DNA from: Hydractinia symbiolongicarpus
Taxonomy: Eukaryota; Cnidaria; Hydrozoa; Anthoathecata; Hydractiniidae
DNA length: 64,000 bases
Direction of reading: 5' to 3'
NCBI RefSeq assembly: GCF_029227915.1
Contig: NC_079876.1
Span: 13,142,001 to 13,206,000, forward strand
Shown in pieces: positions 1 to 12,679 of this stretch (positions are counted from its first letter, which is position 1; every line of letters starts with the position of its first letter). The translations under genes were made by a program, and so were the position numbers. Below the pieces are notes generated by a model, which worked only from the letters and a program-made list of their open reading frames with translations, had not been told where the DNA came from and made no database searches.

Positions 1-1258
1 GACTGTCGCGAGTTATTTGATTGGTTCTATAGATAGCTATCTCTTTGTTCACAAAATTATAAAAACATTTTTAGCAACGTAATACAAAACCAATTGTCAA
101 TTTTATAACCAATCAAATCTCTTTCATATTTACGGTAGCCGTATATTATTTTAAACAGAGATCACAGAAGTTTTATTTTTATTTTTGATTTTGCTATATA
201 ATGTTAGCTAATTAGGATACGCAGTCATTATCGGTTATAGTATCTTTTGTTAATTTACCTTATTGATAAACAAGTGAGGTCAAAAAGTGACCAAATTCTT
301 GCTAAGTAACTATTATTTTTTGTCGACCAACCATATTTACTGATTTGTTTAACTGACCAAATATTTTTGCTGATTTTACTTGTACCAGTCACTGCGTTAA
401 ATAACATTTCAAGTGAGTGTAATTGAGCAGAGGAAAATGAAAGCTGAGAAGGAAGAGCGAAAAAGAAATGGAAAACCAAAGCAGAAAAAGTGTGTAAATA
501 AAAGAAAAAGAGAAAAATAATCATTGAAATTGACGGATTTATATACAGTTTTCATTTTCCTTCTGTTTAAAGTTTTTTTAGACGGAAAAATCATTAAAAA
601 TTCAAACTTTTTTTTTTTTTTTTTAAGAAAGCCAGAATCGCTATTCATATTTGTAATCTCTATGAATCTAGAAAACCAACACATAAAAAATCCGTTTTTA
701 ATGTTTTTTAAAATTAAACACTTTTCTCAGCCAGAATCACACTGAAAATAGTTTCAATTAGTTAAAGCTAAAGATAGTTAAATATCTACGTCACGTCTTT
801 GTGACTTCACTACATTAGTTACTTTCAGTTTACTTAAAAAAATATGACGATAATTTTTAAGAACAAGTGCAATATCTGGTTAATCCTATAAACCGAGCAT
901 CATTGTAATTTGATATAATCGTCAGATGATTGTTCAACTGTAGTAATCGTTCCATATTGCGTTTATCTCACAAAAGTATTTAGGTATGCTTAATAACTAC
1001 CGCTGAGGTATAAGTTAAGCAATCGAATTAAACACAAAACTCCTTAAATAAATATAACCTCACTAACCTAAAGTGACAGTTTAACTCAAAATCTCTACGG
1101 TGGAGGGTACTGGCACTACTCTTTAATAGCTTTAATGTCTGAACAAAAACAAAATTGAACTGTAAATATTTATTCTGTCTGTTTCGCAAAAATAATTACC
1201 GACAAGTTCTCGATTTTCAAGAAAACAATCACACTGTAAGCATAAGGAAAAAATATCA
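1..1258. other. Non-coding AT-rich DNA
   Basis: No supported gene. Short open frames near 255-745 are low-complexity phenylalanine/lysine-rich translations of AT-rich DNA, with no splice sites or domains. A 16-base T run lies near 608-624. Confidence 0.6.
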
Positions 1259-1643
1259 GGTGCCCGCGGCAATTTTAATTGAGCATATCTTTTTTTGTGC
1301 ATGATATTGAATGTTCAAATTTGATGACTTTTTCTAACTTATATTATAGATTACGGCAAAAAAAATTTCAATTTCCTGGAATGTCCCGCCATTTTTGAAC
1401 ACATGGTGTGTTTTATTTAGAATTTTTTTTTCAGGAAGTCAATATAAAGCAGTTTTGTTGCGTTGTCAGAATTTTTGTATTATCAGGAGGAGAAAATTTT
1501 ATATATATATGACGTCATTTATGATCCCTATGACGTCATCAATTTTTTGCCTGGAATGAGTTTGTACTAAGACATTCTACAACTGTGCCAAGTTTCATCA
1601 CTTAAGCGTAAGTGGTTCAGGATTTATGACCCGCGGGCGCTTT
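1259..1643. repeat. MITE-like segment with GC-rich ends
   Basis: A GC-rich end (GGTGCCCGCGGCAA, 1259-1272) faces a roughly inverted one (GACCCGCGGGCGCTTTG, about 1628-1644). Inside are two TGACGTCAT palindromes near 1510 and 1531. The inverted match is only about 10 bases, so this is a weak call for an old non-autonomous DNA element. Confidence 0.3.
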
Positions 1644-1660
1644 GTCACCCCCACAACAAA

Positions 1661-2375
1661 CTGCTGCTGTCAAAATATATAATCACCAATATTTACTCAC
1701 TAATAGAGTTGCTAAAGTTTTGACTTCATTATTGAGTTTGCTGACAACTGATCTAGACGTAGTTTGAAATTTTGACTTCAATAATGTATTTGTTGACAGC
1801 TAATCTGAACACATGACAACTAGAATCAATTACGTAAAGACGCAGTATGTTGTTTTAAATTATATCAGTCAAAAGCGTTGGTGTTGGAATGCTATTGTCT
1901 GGATCTGTTAATTAGAAATTTAGTTCAGATTTTTATCTCTATCACGAAAATATGTTGCAGAGTTTAGAGTCAAAGTTGCTATTAGGCAAGCCTTCAAGTC
2001 CCTATTTTCAATAAAAGCTAAAACATGCCTATTTTGTTATCCTTAAGTACTCATAAATTTTTCATTGCCATTAGCTCAACTCCTTCGAATGACAACAAAA
2101 AACTGCTATTGCCAAAATATTTAATCACTAATAGAGTTGCTGAAACTACGGACGCAGTTTGAAATTTTGACTTCATTAATGAATTTGATGACAGATAATC
2201 TGAACACATGACAACTAGAATCATTTACGTAAAGACGCAGTATGTTGTTTAAATTAGATCATTGAAAAGCGTTGGAGTTGGAATGCTATTGACAAGATCT
2301 GTTAATTAGAGATTTTTTTCTTTATCACGAAAATATGTTGACAGAGTTTGTGTAGAGCCAAAGTTGCTATTATGT
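1661..2375. repeat. Diverged direct repeat, two copies
   Basis: Bases 1661-1990 and 2101-2375 share long collinear blocks, for example the stretch containing CTGAACACATGACAACTAG and the one containing GACGCAGTATGTTGTTT, with small indels. The second copy lacks part of the first. No coding potential was seen. It is either a tandem duplication or two copies of an unnamed repeat. Confidence 0.7.
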
Positions 2376-5300
2376 GTGTATTCTTTTAACAAAATTAAAA
2401 ATGCGGTAACTCCTTGTGACTCGTGTTTGTATATCTCAATTATGACAAGAATATAAAAAAGGTTCAAACTTGAGTCCTTTGTTCTCGTTTATAACAGGTA
2501 AATCAACCCTTGCAGCTAGAAAATTCTTTTCTTTTCTGATAGCAAAATTTTCAAAAGTAAATTGTTACAGTAATAATTTCTTGATCTACATCATATCAAA
2601 AAAAAGTAGTGAATAAAACTACTTATTAATTGTATCATGCCAAAACTGTCCGAAAAAAGAGTCTGGGAACAAGATTGATTTTAGCATTCTAAAGAATTCG
2701 CAACATGTTTGAATTATTTCCTAATGGTTGAACCAAGCCAACATAACAAAAAAATAATTTTGCAGGAATATTGTACCAGTCGTTGAAATATCAGAATTAT
2801 TTATGCAAAATTTGCGTTTTTCATTCTCCCAATTATGTTGTTGTAAAAGAAATGCTTTTTGTATGCTTTCCTTTAAATTAAATATTTGGGAATTTTTATA
2901 ACAGTACCGAAATACAATTCACTGCGGAAGTCATTTGATTCTCTGATGTATTTTAGTTTTTAATATTTGTAGGCCTAAACACTCTTCCTCCTTTTATGCA
3001 AAACTCATGTATAGAACACAATACAGACTACCTTCCTATGCATCAAAATAATAACAAATCTTTGCAAGTTTGAAAAAGGCTGAGGTATTTCGAAATGTAC
3101 TTTTCAACTTACAGCCTCTTCCAGAACACCTTCCTCGCCAACCAGAGAAATCATAATACCGCTTGCCTTATATGCTACGACCAGAATCTTTGCAGTCTAG
3201 GTTTCAGTATTATACGCGTCTGCGGTATTCTCTGATGAAATATAATGGGAACAGACAAAAATAATTCTTAGGAGAAGATTTAAAAAGTTATTATAAGTGA
3301 AGCTATAAAGACTAAATTCTTAATATAACGTGGAAGAAATTTATAGACCCAGCAGAGAAGAAATCCGAATGGTCTTATGAGAAGTTAGAAGATCAGCGCC
3401 AATATTGTTTGTCGGATGAAAACTAGACTTTTGCATGATTTAACTGAATTTATGTGACCCGAAAATATTCTCATTTTTTTGATGGTTTTATCTTAAAATG
3501 CTCTGAGTGCCTTGCCCGTCGTCGCTCTAGGTTGATGTAGGTGGCCTGTATAAAATCCTTAAACTAAACCATAACATCGGAGTTAAACTCATTAGACTTT
3601 TGTCCAGCAACAATGTCCCAATCATTTTTACATCATATTTATTTCACCTAGTGTTTTATTAACGCCGGCGCGATTTCCTTTGTGTATTACAAAAACCGTC
3701 ACAAAAACAACTCATTGGCTTCAAAAAGGAATGTTCCAGGACACCGGGCGACTTAAAACGTCCTTTAAAAATCTGCAGAGACAATGTTTATCTTTTATAA
3801 TGAGAAAGTTTAGCTTGGTTAGTATCATGACGTATATTTCGGCGATTCTCAGAAGATCATGTTTTTATCAGTATAAGAGATTACGTAACTTCGTTCCCAG
3901 GACTTTTTTGTCATTTGGTGTAATAGGGCGCTTGCTTATAGGATAAACGACCCTAAAAAAATTGTGTAAAGCCTGTACACATCTTATATAACTCGAAATT
4001 CGTGGAAGAAAATTCTAGAAAAAAGAGTTCCTAATTATCCCCCGATGTGCTAACAAAAGTTTTTGCCCGGTTTTTTAGTAATAGGTTCACTCTTTCGTCA
4101 CTTTCAGGGGAAGGGGACATGCCTCGGTCATACGGAGAAGTACCGGCTTAAATGCGTTCAAAGAACAGAAAACTTTGCAATTTTGCAATTTTTATCCCTC
4201 TCAGTAAAGTTTATGTTTTTGAACATTCTAAAAAAAATCGCGAAAAAATATAGATAATCGTCGACTCGCAAAGGTTTTTGTTCTTATCACATAAGCAGTC
4301 CTATCTTATCTCTTACTCCCCTTCCCTTTCTTAAACGTCTGATTTACAACAAGAGTGGCGTATAATAGAAAAAAATAGAGATGATTGACTTGTATTTCGA
4401 TATTCTAATGAGGTTGCACAGTAGCTGACTGTTTTCAGTATCTACCCTCTCATACCAAAAGGCGAAAAAGTTAACACGGCTGTGTCGCTATCAATATATA
4501 TATAAAGGTATATATAAAGCTATATGCATAGTTCTTTTTAAACATGTTTACTAAAAAAATACAAACATGTGTAAAGCGTACTGAAAATGATAGGCTGTTT
4601 AATAGCTTTTTACCCATTCTGGTCTTGATTTCTAGTCTTTACGTCATAGACATGTATCACATTCGCTTACGCATGCGAAACAAGCTGTAATGATGGTCGT
4701 TTAAGCCCACTCATGGGTACAATTATGTCATTTTTATTTTCAAATATCTAGGGAAATATTATGAAGTAGGCAAAATAAAATGTTTCTTTTATTGTTTAAT
4801 AATATGAACTTATTCACATTTATTTGTTTTTTCCTGAGGTACAATTCAATTTGATCTCACATGTATAAATACTTATAATAATACTAGGCGGTACCACGAA
4901 TTTACACTAATTGCCAAAGTTTATTTTATATTTTTGAACATCGACATTTTCTCATGTCACTCAGTGTGTTTTTTATAAAATCTGCTGACACATAATCTGT
5001 TTACTCTATTAAAATTGATCATTAAATTATATTGTATCATTAAAAACTATATATCAATTATCATTAAAAAGAGTGGGCGTAAGGAATGCTATTATTTGGC
5101 ACTGTGTTAAAGTTATCCATATGTCTAGTGAAGCCTCTTATATTGTAAAAAGATGTTAATAATCTGTTACGTAGAACATATTCACTAATTACTTTATAGA
5201 CAATATAAAATTCTGCTACGTTTAACGGCTCTATGCTTTCCTTGAGTGGATAAAAACATTCAGTTTATTTGACATGCAATGAGATAGTAAACTTAAAATT

Positions 5301-6539
5301 AAATTTTGTGCGTCATGCAAATTTTCATATCTCAAATAAACAATCGAGCTTGGACTTATTTTTAGGATATTCCTAAATTCTGACATATTTTTGGTAGTGT
5401 ATCCTTATTAAAAAGTCCGTACACAAAGCAAGCTGAAGAAAGCAGGCTCAAGACACAAAAAGGAACTTAATATTAAAGGGAGAGTTGAACTCTTAAAGTT
5501 GAAACGGCTAAAAAATCGTTTCACACCTAAATTTATCTCTCTAACCTAAACTGTAAACAACTCACTTGCTTTTCTTTGGTTTTCTCAGTAGGTAGCTAGC
5601 TAGCGTTCTTTGGATTAAAGTACAATCATTGTCTGATATATTTTCAATTAGTTCTCTTTGTGACGTTATAACATCGAAAGTTTCTCTTCTTTTAAAAAAT
5701 ATTACTAACAAACAGCATCAACTTTTTATACTCGCTCAAAAACACAGTTAGTTTTTTGCATTCTAGATTCAAGTTAATACTCAAATGCGATAGTTTTTTA
5801 TAAAACTAAGCAACCTCGGTCCCAGAACACAAATGGCAAACTGTGCACAAAACGGCTACTGAATAAAAGTTCATGATGATAGTGTTGACTTTGAAGACCA
5901 GACCGACTGGCTTGGTCTGCTCCATAATAAATCAATTTACATGTTACAGCCATCATAATAAACTGAAACAAACAAATAAGAAGTTTTGATATTAAAAATA
6001 TTCGTAAAGTTAAAACAATTTGTCGCTTTTCGCATAAAAACGGTAAATATTTACTAAAACTTTGCAGAACGACAACACGGTAGACCTTAAATATAAAACA
6101 GTCTGTTAAAAATACCAGTATTGTTTACATCTTTGTGAGTGCTGAATTATTTATAATTTAGTATTCTTACTCATTTGCCAAACGGGTGGCTGAATTTAAA
6201 AACAATACGATTTATTTCTCCTCATTTGAAAGACAATATAGTTGTATGTTCGGGTGTATCAAAAGTGAAATCAGCCATTATATATATAATATAACTTGTA
6301 TGAACTTATATGATATATAATATATTTTAACAGTATCATCATGATGCAATAAAGGTAGTTAACTTTACTTAACTTTAGTTAATTGCTAAACGACATGGAC
6401 TGACATTAGTACGGTAGCACGTAGCTGTGGTTGCCATTTTAGTTTCACAGGCCTGGGCTCCAATCTTAACTTTGTTCGTTCGTCTCTTTTAGTCACGGTC
6501 TAGCTTCACGGTTCCTCTTTCGCTCGTGCTAGCCAGCAG
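2376..6539. other. Non-coding AT-rich stretch
   Basis: No supported gene. The open frames at 3680-3946 and 4063-4257 lack recognisable domains, splice signals or biased composition. Around 5000-5110 is a faint third echo of the 1.7/2.1-kb repeat (AATGCTATT context). Short TA-rich runs occur at 4494-4525 and 6280-6330. Confidence 0.55.
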
Positions 6540-6619
6540 TAGTTGTGATTTTAATCGGTTTATTTAATCTTTTGTTATCCTTTAATTGGTTCCGTAAATA
6601 ATCATTTACGTGACGAAAG

Positions 6620-7780
6620 ATGTTTATTGTTAGATTTACGTACCTCACGATAATGATAGTTCTTTGCGTCGCTGTTCGACGACGTTCTGGAGTAGCCTTG
6701 CCAGTGCCAGATGCAGACAAAAAGAGTCTGGCAGAATGGACCACATTGCCCGTGCAAACATTACGGTTAGTGTGTAGCGCATTAGATTTAATCGACTCGG
6801 GGTCGCCCCAAATACTTGCTCGTCGCCTGTTTTCGCTCTACAATACGCCAAATTCGGTGGCAGGTACGTCGGCGACGACTACATGTATGGCATCAATTCT
6901 GTCAACCAACGTGGCCACGAGATCGACCAGACTCCGCACACGTGGTCAGCCGATCAACACAGCAACGGGCGTCGAGTCAAACTCTGTCGAGTCATCAATT
7001 GTCTTCACTGGTCAGGCATCATCTACTTCGACCACTGACGTTGTCGAGTCATCTATCCTCACAACAGCTGTTGTGACTGATTTGATCAGAGAAGAATTAC
7101 GACGATTCTTTTAAGGTCACGAGGAGCCTTTTTCTGAGGGGGGTTGAGTTTCCACAGGGTCTTCCTCGTCCAGCCCAGGTTGGGTTTACGGTCGCAACCA
7201 CAGCGCGCCCTGCCCCCTTGCCGGCACTTCCTCAGGCTGTTTTGGACAAGATTAAAAAAGGTGAGTATGTTAATTTCGATAGGTTGCTGCCTGCTTCCGC
7301 CTCATCTTCCGACGAGTTTACGTTTAAGGTTCTAGGTGAGTCTAGCCCGTCAGTTGCATTAATGCCCAAGCAATCAAACCGGCCAAAGGTTAGTAACTTC
7401 TCATCTTGAATGTTAGCATGGAATAATTTTATCCGGTGCTTCACTTTTTTCTTTCCACATCGGTCAGCCGAGCTTTCACACTATCAGTCCGTCATGTGTG
7501 ACTTTGCCTCGCAGTTTACGTTTACAGCATGGTCGACATACGATCGCATGTTTAGGTACCAAATAGCTTTCGATTCAGGTTTGTCATGGAACCGTGTAGA
7601 TGACGATCTTTATAACCGTCATCTCCGGAGTGCCTCACTGCAGGTCTTGTGTTCCCGATGCCGGAATTATGAACATCTTGCATCAAGCTGCCCCCTTCGT
7701 ACTGAGTCAGCAGCTGGGAACGAATTAGCGCCCTCAAACTTCGCATGCAGTGGGCAGCCCTTTCGTGCCCCCCACCCTTC
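6620..7780 (+). pseudogene. DIRS gag-like ORF, broken
   Basis: The reading path is 6620-7114, then 7218-7409 and 7410-7790 in a second frame. The first part has a SAP-like motif (LPVQTLRLVCSALDL, then LARRLFSLY, about residues 42-74) followed by a Ser/Thr-rich stretch. The middle part (PALPQAVLDKIKKGEYVNF) and the last part (WSTYDRMFRYQIAF, then DDDLYNRHLR) match the pattern of DIRS gag proteins known from animals. The segment ends in a zinc knuckle, CSRCRNYEHLASSC, of the form C-x2-C-x4-H-x4-C. Damage is a frame change between 7114 and 7218 and one in-frame TGA at about 7407, where a Trp would fit. The SAP-like reading is inference; the knuckle is directly visible. Confidence 0.75.
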
Positions 7781-7968
7781 TTTAGTTTCATTCATTGTAT
7801 CTGGTTTATATTTTGGATTTGACATTGGCTTTCATAAACCATGTACGGCTACCCGGCCACGTAACCTACTATCTGCACGCTCAATTCTCGACCAGTGTGG
7901 GAGGCAATTGCTAAAGAATTAGCGCGAGGCCACACCTCAGGACCTTTCTAAGCCCTCCCATTACACCT

Positions 7969-9138
7969 ATGCATTGTTCACCTTTAGGTGCAGTACCAAA
8001 AAAGGACGGTTCCTACAGGATCATTTTAGACCTCTCCTCACCTAGAGGTAATGCTATTAATGAAGGCATATGCAAAGAAGAGTTTTCGGTGCGATACTCC
8101 ACTTTTGACGATGCCCTAAAACTGGTGTCCGGGTTGGGTCCCACAGCATTCTTAGCCAAAATTGACATCAAGCATACTTTTCGCCTTTGCCCTGTTAAGC
8201 TAGCTCAATGGGGTTTATTAGAATACTGTTGGCAGTGTTATTATTTTGTGGACACTCGCTTGCCATTTGGCAGCAGCTCCTCACCCTTCTTGTGTAACTG
8301 TTTTGCAGATTTGCTATGTTGGATCTTCCTCACTGAGCTTGCTATTCCATTTGTGATCCATTACCTAGACGATTTCTTCCTTTGTGGGAGGTCTGCAGCA
8401 GAAATAAATAGTTACATGGAATCCATTCAGTTCATGTGCACTATATAGTATAGGGAGTTACACGAATCTTTATTGGCTTGGTCTGATAGGAAGAAGTGCA
8501 CTAAACGTGAATTGCTTTCCTTGATTGGCTCATTATCTTTCGCTGCCAAAGTAGTAAAGCCAGGTAGAATGTTCCTCCGTCGGTTGATTGATTTGTCTAC
8601 CACAGGTGCATCACTCAATCATCATATTACATTAAACGGGGAGGCACGCTTAGACGTTCAAGGTGGGTGGACTTTCTACCTAGCTATACAAGGCGACCCA
8701 ATCACAGCTTCACTTAGCCTCTTTACGGATGCATCAGGGGTAGGGTTTGGTGCTGTCTTTCGCAATAGTTGGTTTTGTGCTCCGTGGCCCACGGCATTTC
8801 ATTCTTTTCACATTAATATATTGGAGCTTTTTGCAATTGTAGCAGCGGTTAGGACGTGGGATCACGAATGGCGCAATCTACAGATTATTATTTACACGGA
8901 CAACGCGTCCATAGTCCGTGTGTGGCGTTCAGGCACATCGCGGGATAAACACATCATGTCGTTAATTCGCCATTTATTTTTATTCACGGCGCGGTTGAAC
9001 ATTAATATTTTGCTTCAACATATTCCTGGATACAAGCTGATCTTCTCTCTCCGTTACAGGTTCGTCGATTCAAACAACGCCTTCAGTCTGCAGACGAGTC
9101 ACCCACACCAGTCAAAACAACCATCTGGGCCATCTTAG
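7969..9138 (+). pseudogene. DIRS reverse transcriptase-RNase H, broken
   Basis: The RT part (7969-8448) has AVPKKDGSYRIILDLSSP at the fingers, KIDIKHTFRLCPV with the first catalytic Asp, and YLDDFF with the catalytic pair (about residue 132). After an in-frame TAG at 8446 the same frame resumes at 8473 with KKCTKRELLSLIGSLSFAAK, the RT-connection motif. RNase H follows: FTDASGVGFGAVF (first Asp), ILELFAIVAA (Glu) and YTDNASIVRVW (Asp). Relative to intact DIRS proteins, roughly 30 residues of thumb appear deleted around the TAG. It would copy the element's RNA through a circular intermediate if intact; here it cannot make a full protein. Confidence 0.85.
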
Positions 9139-9169
9139 CATAGCCTCACAGTACTTTCAATCTAAAGCT

Positions 9170-10120
9170 TTGCCACCCACCACTAGGTCCACGTACTCTA
9201 CTGGCCTTGCTCCATATCAGCGATTTTGTTACAGGTGGTCTCATCCTCCCTGGCCGTTGAACGAGGATATTCTAATTCGCTACACTTCTAGTTTGGCACA
9301 AAGCTTATCTCACACTACCATTCGTGTTTACATCGCAGGCTTGCAATATCACTCCATCATGGCCGGCAACTAATGCTCGAATAGCAGACATAAGTCGATT
9401 GTTTTACACCCTATGGGGAATCAAAAGAGTCCAAGGCGCTTGTCTCACTCGGCCGCGCAGGCATCCAATTACGTACCAGAATTTGTGTTTAATTTATTAC
9501 CGTATTCAATTTCTCCAAGCTACAGTCTATGAACGTCTACGTTTCAAAGTTGCTACCTCTTTGGCCTTCTTTGGCTTGTTGCGCTGCTCTGAATACACCT
9601 ATCAATCCAGTCGTCACTTCGACCCATCCACTAATTTATTGTTCGGGTATATCCAATTTTCCGCAGACAATTCGGTCATGCTGGTTCATATCCGTCTAAA
9701 ACTGATCCATTTCGTGTTGGTTGTCAGATTAGGGTTGGCGCAATCAATACCGAAGTTTTCCCGGTTTAGTGTATGAACCGTTTCTTAGCTGGTCATCCAG
9801 GCCCAGGGTGGCCATTATTCATTTACAAGGACTTTAAATTTTTGACTCGTCAGGATATAGTTAACCTCCTGGCTTAGTGTTTGCCTAATACTCCACACAT
9901 CAATACACATTCTTTTTGTGTCAGTGGTGCCTCTGCGGCAGCGTCAGCAGGGGTGCCTGACAGCACTATCCAGATTTTAGGCAGGTGGACCAGTGATGCC
10001 TATAGACGCTATCTACATATTGACGATGCACAGGTAATTGGCCTTTCTCGAAGTCTATACACCACTGGGCCACCTACTCGTGGGTGGAACCATCACGTAC
10101 CTTCTTCATTTTTGTTATAG
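9170..10120 (+). pseudogene. DIRS tyrosine recombinase, broken, HxxR arginine lost
   Basis: Three pieces lie in shifting frames. 9170-9373 is the core-binding part (TTRSTYSTGLAPYQRFCYRW, then SHTTIRVYIAGLQYH). 9324-9776 carries the first catalytic arginine in FFGLLRCSEYT. 9881-10120 has HSFCVSGAS and ILGRWTSDAYRRYL with the nucleophilic tyrosine. The family pattern at the second box is His-x-x-Arg. Here the codon is TGT (Cys), one transition from CGT (Arg). Frameshifts between the pieces also inactivate it. In an active element this enzyme would integrate the circular cDNA by strand exchange without target-site duplication. Confidence 0.8.
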
Positions 10121-10420
10121 TTTGTCTAGTTTGGTGGCGCTGGTAGGCGGTACCATTACACATCTTTATTTTGTTATAGTTTGTCAAGTTTGGTGGTGTG
10201 TTGTGTATTTGAAACTCATGCTTGTATTCTTAAGTAATATTTTGCTATTCATGACCTATCAATCTTACGCTGTCCTTGTTGGCAGTTTGTTAGAACCTGT
10301 CTTTGTTGACAGTTTGTGTTACTTATATTGATTGACAGTTTGTTTCTGTGGTCCTTGTTGACCCTACTACATTTACGAGAAACTGTCTTAGACAGTTTGT
10401 TATGGTCTTTGTTGACCTCT
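10084..10420 (+). repeat. Short direct repeats downstream of the DIRS recombinase
   Basis: A roughly 60-base unit (GTACC..., then TTTTGTTATAGTTTGTC, then TTTGGTGG) occurs twice at about 10084-10145 and 10146-10204. From 10268 to 10415 the phrase TTGTTGAC and CAGTTTGTT recur several times at irregular spacing. This may be part of the DIRS right end, or later slippage within it. Confidence 0.55.
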
Positions 10421-10719
10421 GTTGCAATTATATACAGTACACACACATCCTCCGAGACTCCTCATATCCGCCAAACCTGCAGTTTTCATTGTTGTTTTTC
10501 CCTGCGCGTTGTCAGCAATTAAAGCCTCATATATGTAATGAAGTCCATCATACAAAAAGTGAAGAAAAATCAGCTAATTTCAGCTAAAGAAATTTGGTCA
10601 AACACGTAAATTACGTTCCAAGTTTTTGTTGGTTTTGATGAAGTTGAGGCTAGGATTATTGTTTAAAAACTTAGCAGACTGTTTCAAAATTTCAGTGGCA
10701 ACAACGTCTAAAATATTTG

Positions 10720-11055
10720 CCTGTTGGATTACAGCTATGTCTAAATTTTTTAGCTGTATGGTTTATATTTCAGACCAATAAAGAATATAAGTTCAATGAT
10801 TTTGTTGCAATTATTGATTGCTCAAAGATTTTTATAGAGACTCCAAAGGATGAGGAGCTGCAAAACGCTACATGGTCTAATGATAAATATGATAATGCGA
10901 TGAAGTTTTTCATTTCAGTCACCAACTTCATTTATAAATTTTGTACAGAGCCTTGTACTGGACTAATTTCTGACTAAGCTCTCTGCGAATTTTAAGTCAT
11001 AGTGCCACTCTATTATCGTGCTTTGCCGACAAAAGATTTAATATTGCCAATTAAT
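10720..11055 (+). pseudogene. DDE_Tnp_4-type transposase relic
   Basis: The frame 10717-10977 contains FVAIIDCSKIFIETP, followed by ATWSNDKYDNAMKFFISVT and a terminal LISD. This fits the conserved block of DDE_Tnp_4 (Harbinger/ISL2EU-like) transposases common in cnidarians, where IIDC-x-E-x-F-I-E carries the first catalytic Asp. After a stop the similarity continues: bases about 11019-11050 read ADKRFNIAN, against the family pattern ADRGF-N-I, which holds the second Asp. No terminal repeats were found and the 3' third is missing. It is a dead fragment; the family assignment is by pattern memory, not alignment. Confidence 0.55.
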
Positions 11056-12308
11056 GTGGCGCCCGTGGTACATATTTTACTGTAGCACCCGGAAAACGCG
11101 AAATGTCACAAATGACTTCCTCAGAAGTAAAATAGTAACGAAGTAACTTTTCTATATACTCTTTCAGTATCAAACGTTCTTGATGTTTCATTTCAACATC
11201 AACAACAGGAACAACTTCTTCATAAGCAGAAAATGCTCCAAAAGTAGAGAAGTGAAAAAAGTAGTCATATAGCAAGAAAAGCTTGCCCAAAGAGAGAAGA
11301 GAGGCTATAGCTCTAGTATCGAACGAACCACTTAAAGATTTCGATCTGATAACTAAGTACTGTTTAAGTGCATTCGGACTATAAAATTTAAAACGTCCAG
11401 CAATTTGATTTCAAGCTCAAGTAAATTAAATTTTTTTGACATTTTAAACATTCACTTTCGTTCGTTTACATATAGCAATTTAAAGTTTTACTCGAAATTT
11501 TTTCCCCGGTATTTTTGTGGTGTATTTTGCAGAACGAGTTTTCATTTCGATAAAGTTGTATTCTTTCGTTGTCGTTAAATTTCTTCAACAAGTGTCAAAG
11601 TCGTTAATAAACCAAGGGTGTCGAATATTGCAGCTATTTACTTCAAGAAGGACAACGGCGAATCTGAATGAGTTCTAGTTTTAAACGACTCCGCCCCTCT
11701 ACGTATAATGGTTTTATCTGGACTGTCTTCAGTAGTAAATCAGGTTAGATCAATTTTCGGTTATATCCAAACTTAGTAGCCAGCAGAGGATTTCTGTCAA
11801 AATAGTGGCCTGTATGCATATTGTACACCATCTTCACCCATTCTAAATTCTTGCACATCATTGCAGCAAGTACGTCATCTGTTATCGTTGTCAACGTCGT
11901 TTAGTTTAAGATCCCAGAGATAAACCCATTTAGCTTCCGTGGTTATTACTACTGTTTGTCTAGCCAAGTTAAGCTCTTGTCGTCTAATGATTAGACATGA
12001 TCACTTATGGATGAGAATTCACTATTCATGCAGGAAATTTTAAGATGACTAATTTGTTTGATAGTAATTTATTGTCTTTGTAGTCCTGAGGTTTATCGTG
12101 GAATTTTAACACGAAATCGACCAATCGCTCCGCTTTTCCGGAGAATACAGGCAACTTCTGTCTCCACAGCCTTTGCCGAATTAAAATTTCCATTTAGATG
12201 TTCGTTAATATCTTTGTTTTTGAAAAAAAGAAGAAAGTTTGGAATAAGCTCATTATTCTATTCTTCAATTGCTTTTGGATAATACAAATTTAGGTTATGA
12301 AGTTGTAG
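11056..12308. other. Non-coding stretch between two transposon relics
   Basis: Nothing supported. The minus-strand frame 11051-11290 overlaps the end of the DDE relic and has no recognisable domain. The phrase GTTATCGTTGTCAACGTCG at 11880-11899 resembles the 19-bp tandem repeat found at 18.85 kb. Confidence 0.5.
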
Positions 12309-12310
12309 TA

Positions 12311-12385
12311 CAGTGGAATCCCTCTGAAGCGGACACCATTGGTGCAAAAAAAAGTGTTCGTTTTAGAGGGATGTCCGCTTTATAG
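12311..12385 (+). repeat. Left terminal inverted repeat with internal hairpin
   Basis: After the CAGTGGAATCC terminus, CCCTCTGAAGCGGACAC pairs with GTGTTCGTTTTAGAGGG about 20 bases on, forming a hairpin. One more direct GTCCGCTTTA lies at 12374. These resemble the right-end subterminal motifs and are plausible transposase contact sites. Confidence 0.8.
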
Positions 12386-12679
12386 GAACTTGACCAAAAA
12401 ATTAGTTTTAGACCTAATTTTGACCAAAAAAGCTTTTTTTGTAGTACTGGCGGGTATCATGGGGTGACTTGCAACACTAGGGTAGACGGCAACATCAATA
12501 GATTTAGCTTATCGAGCAAAGAACCCAAGTTGGCTGTGTAAAGTAAGTTTAGCAGCTCAAATTTGTCGGTGTTGCAACCAACCTTTAAGTGTTGCTAAGG
12601 TTATAAACTAAGAAACCAAGTTATATTACGAAGATATATTTCATTTATCTTATAAGTCTTTCAATACACGTTTTTCTCC

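Larger units (their letters stand above)
6540..10530 (+). mobile_element. Degraded DIRS-type tyrosine-recombinase retrotransposon
   Basis: The order of domains on the plus strand is diagnostic of DIRS elements: gag with a CCHC knuckle, then reverse transcriptase with YLDD, RNase H, and a tyrosine recombinase instead of an integrase. All parts are broken by stops, frameshifts or small deletions, so this copy is dead. DIRS elements normally end in inverted terminal repeats plus an internal complementary region. I could not align these by eye, so the boundaries are approximate and set by the coding span and its flanks. The local base composition is less AT-rich than the neighbourhood, as expected for an insertion. 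Confidence 0.85.

Noticed and set aside
3680-4257. Two open frames of 64 and 88 codons
   Set aside because: No domain, splice context or composition bias; expected by chance in this length.
10249-10587. Overlapping frames after the DIRS recombinase
   Set aside because: They derive from short internal repeats (TTGTTGACAGTTTGT-like) at the element's right end.
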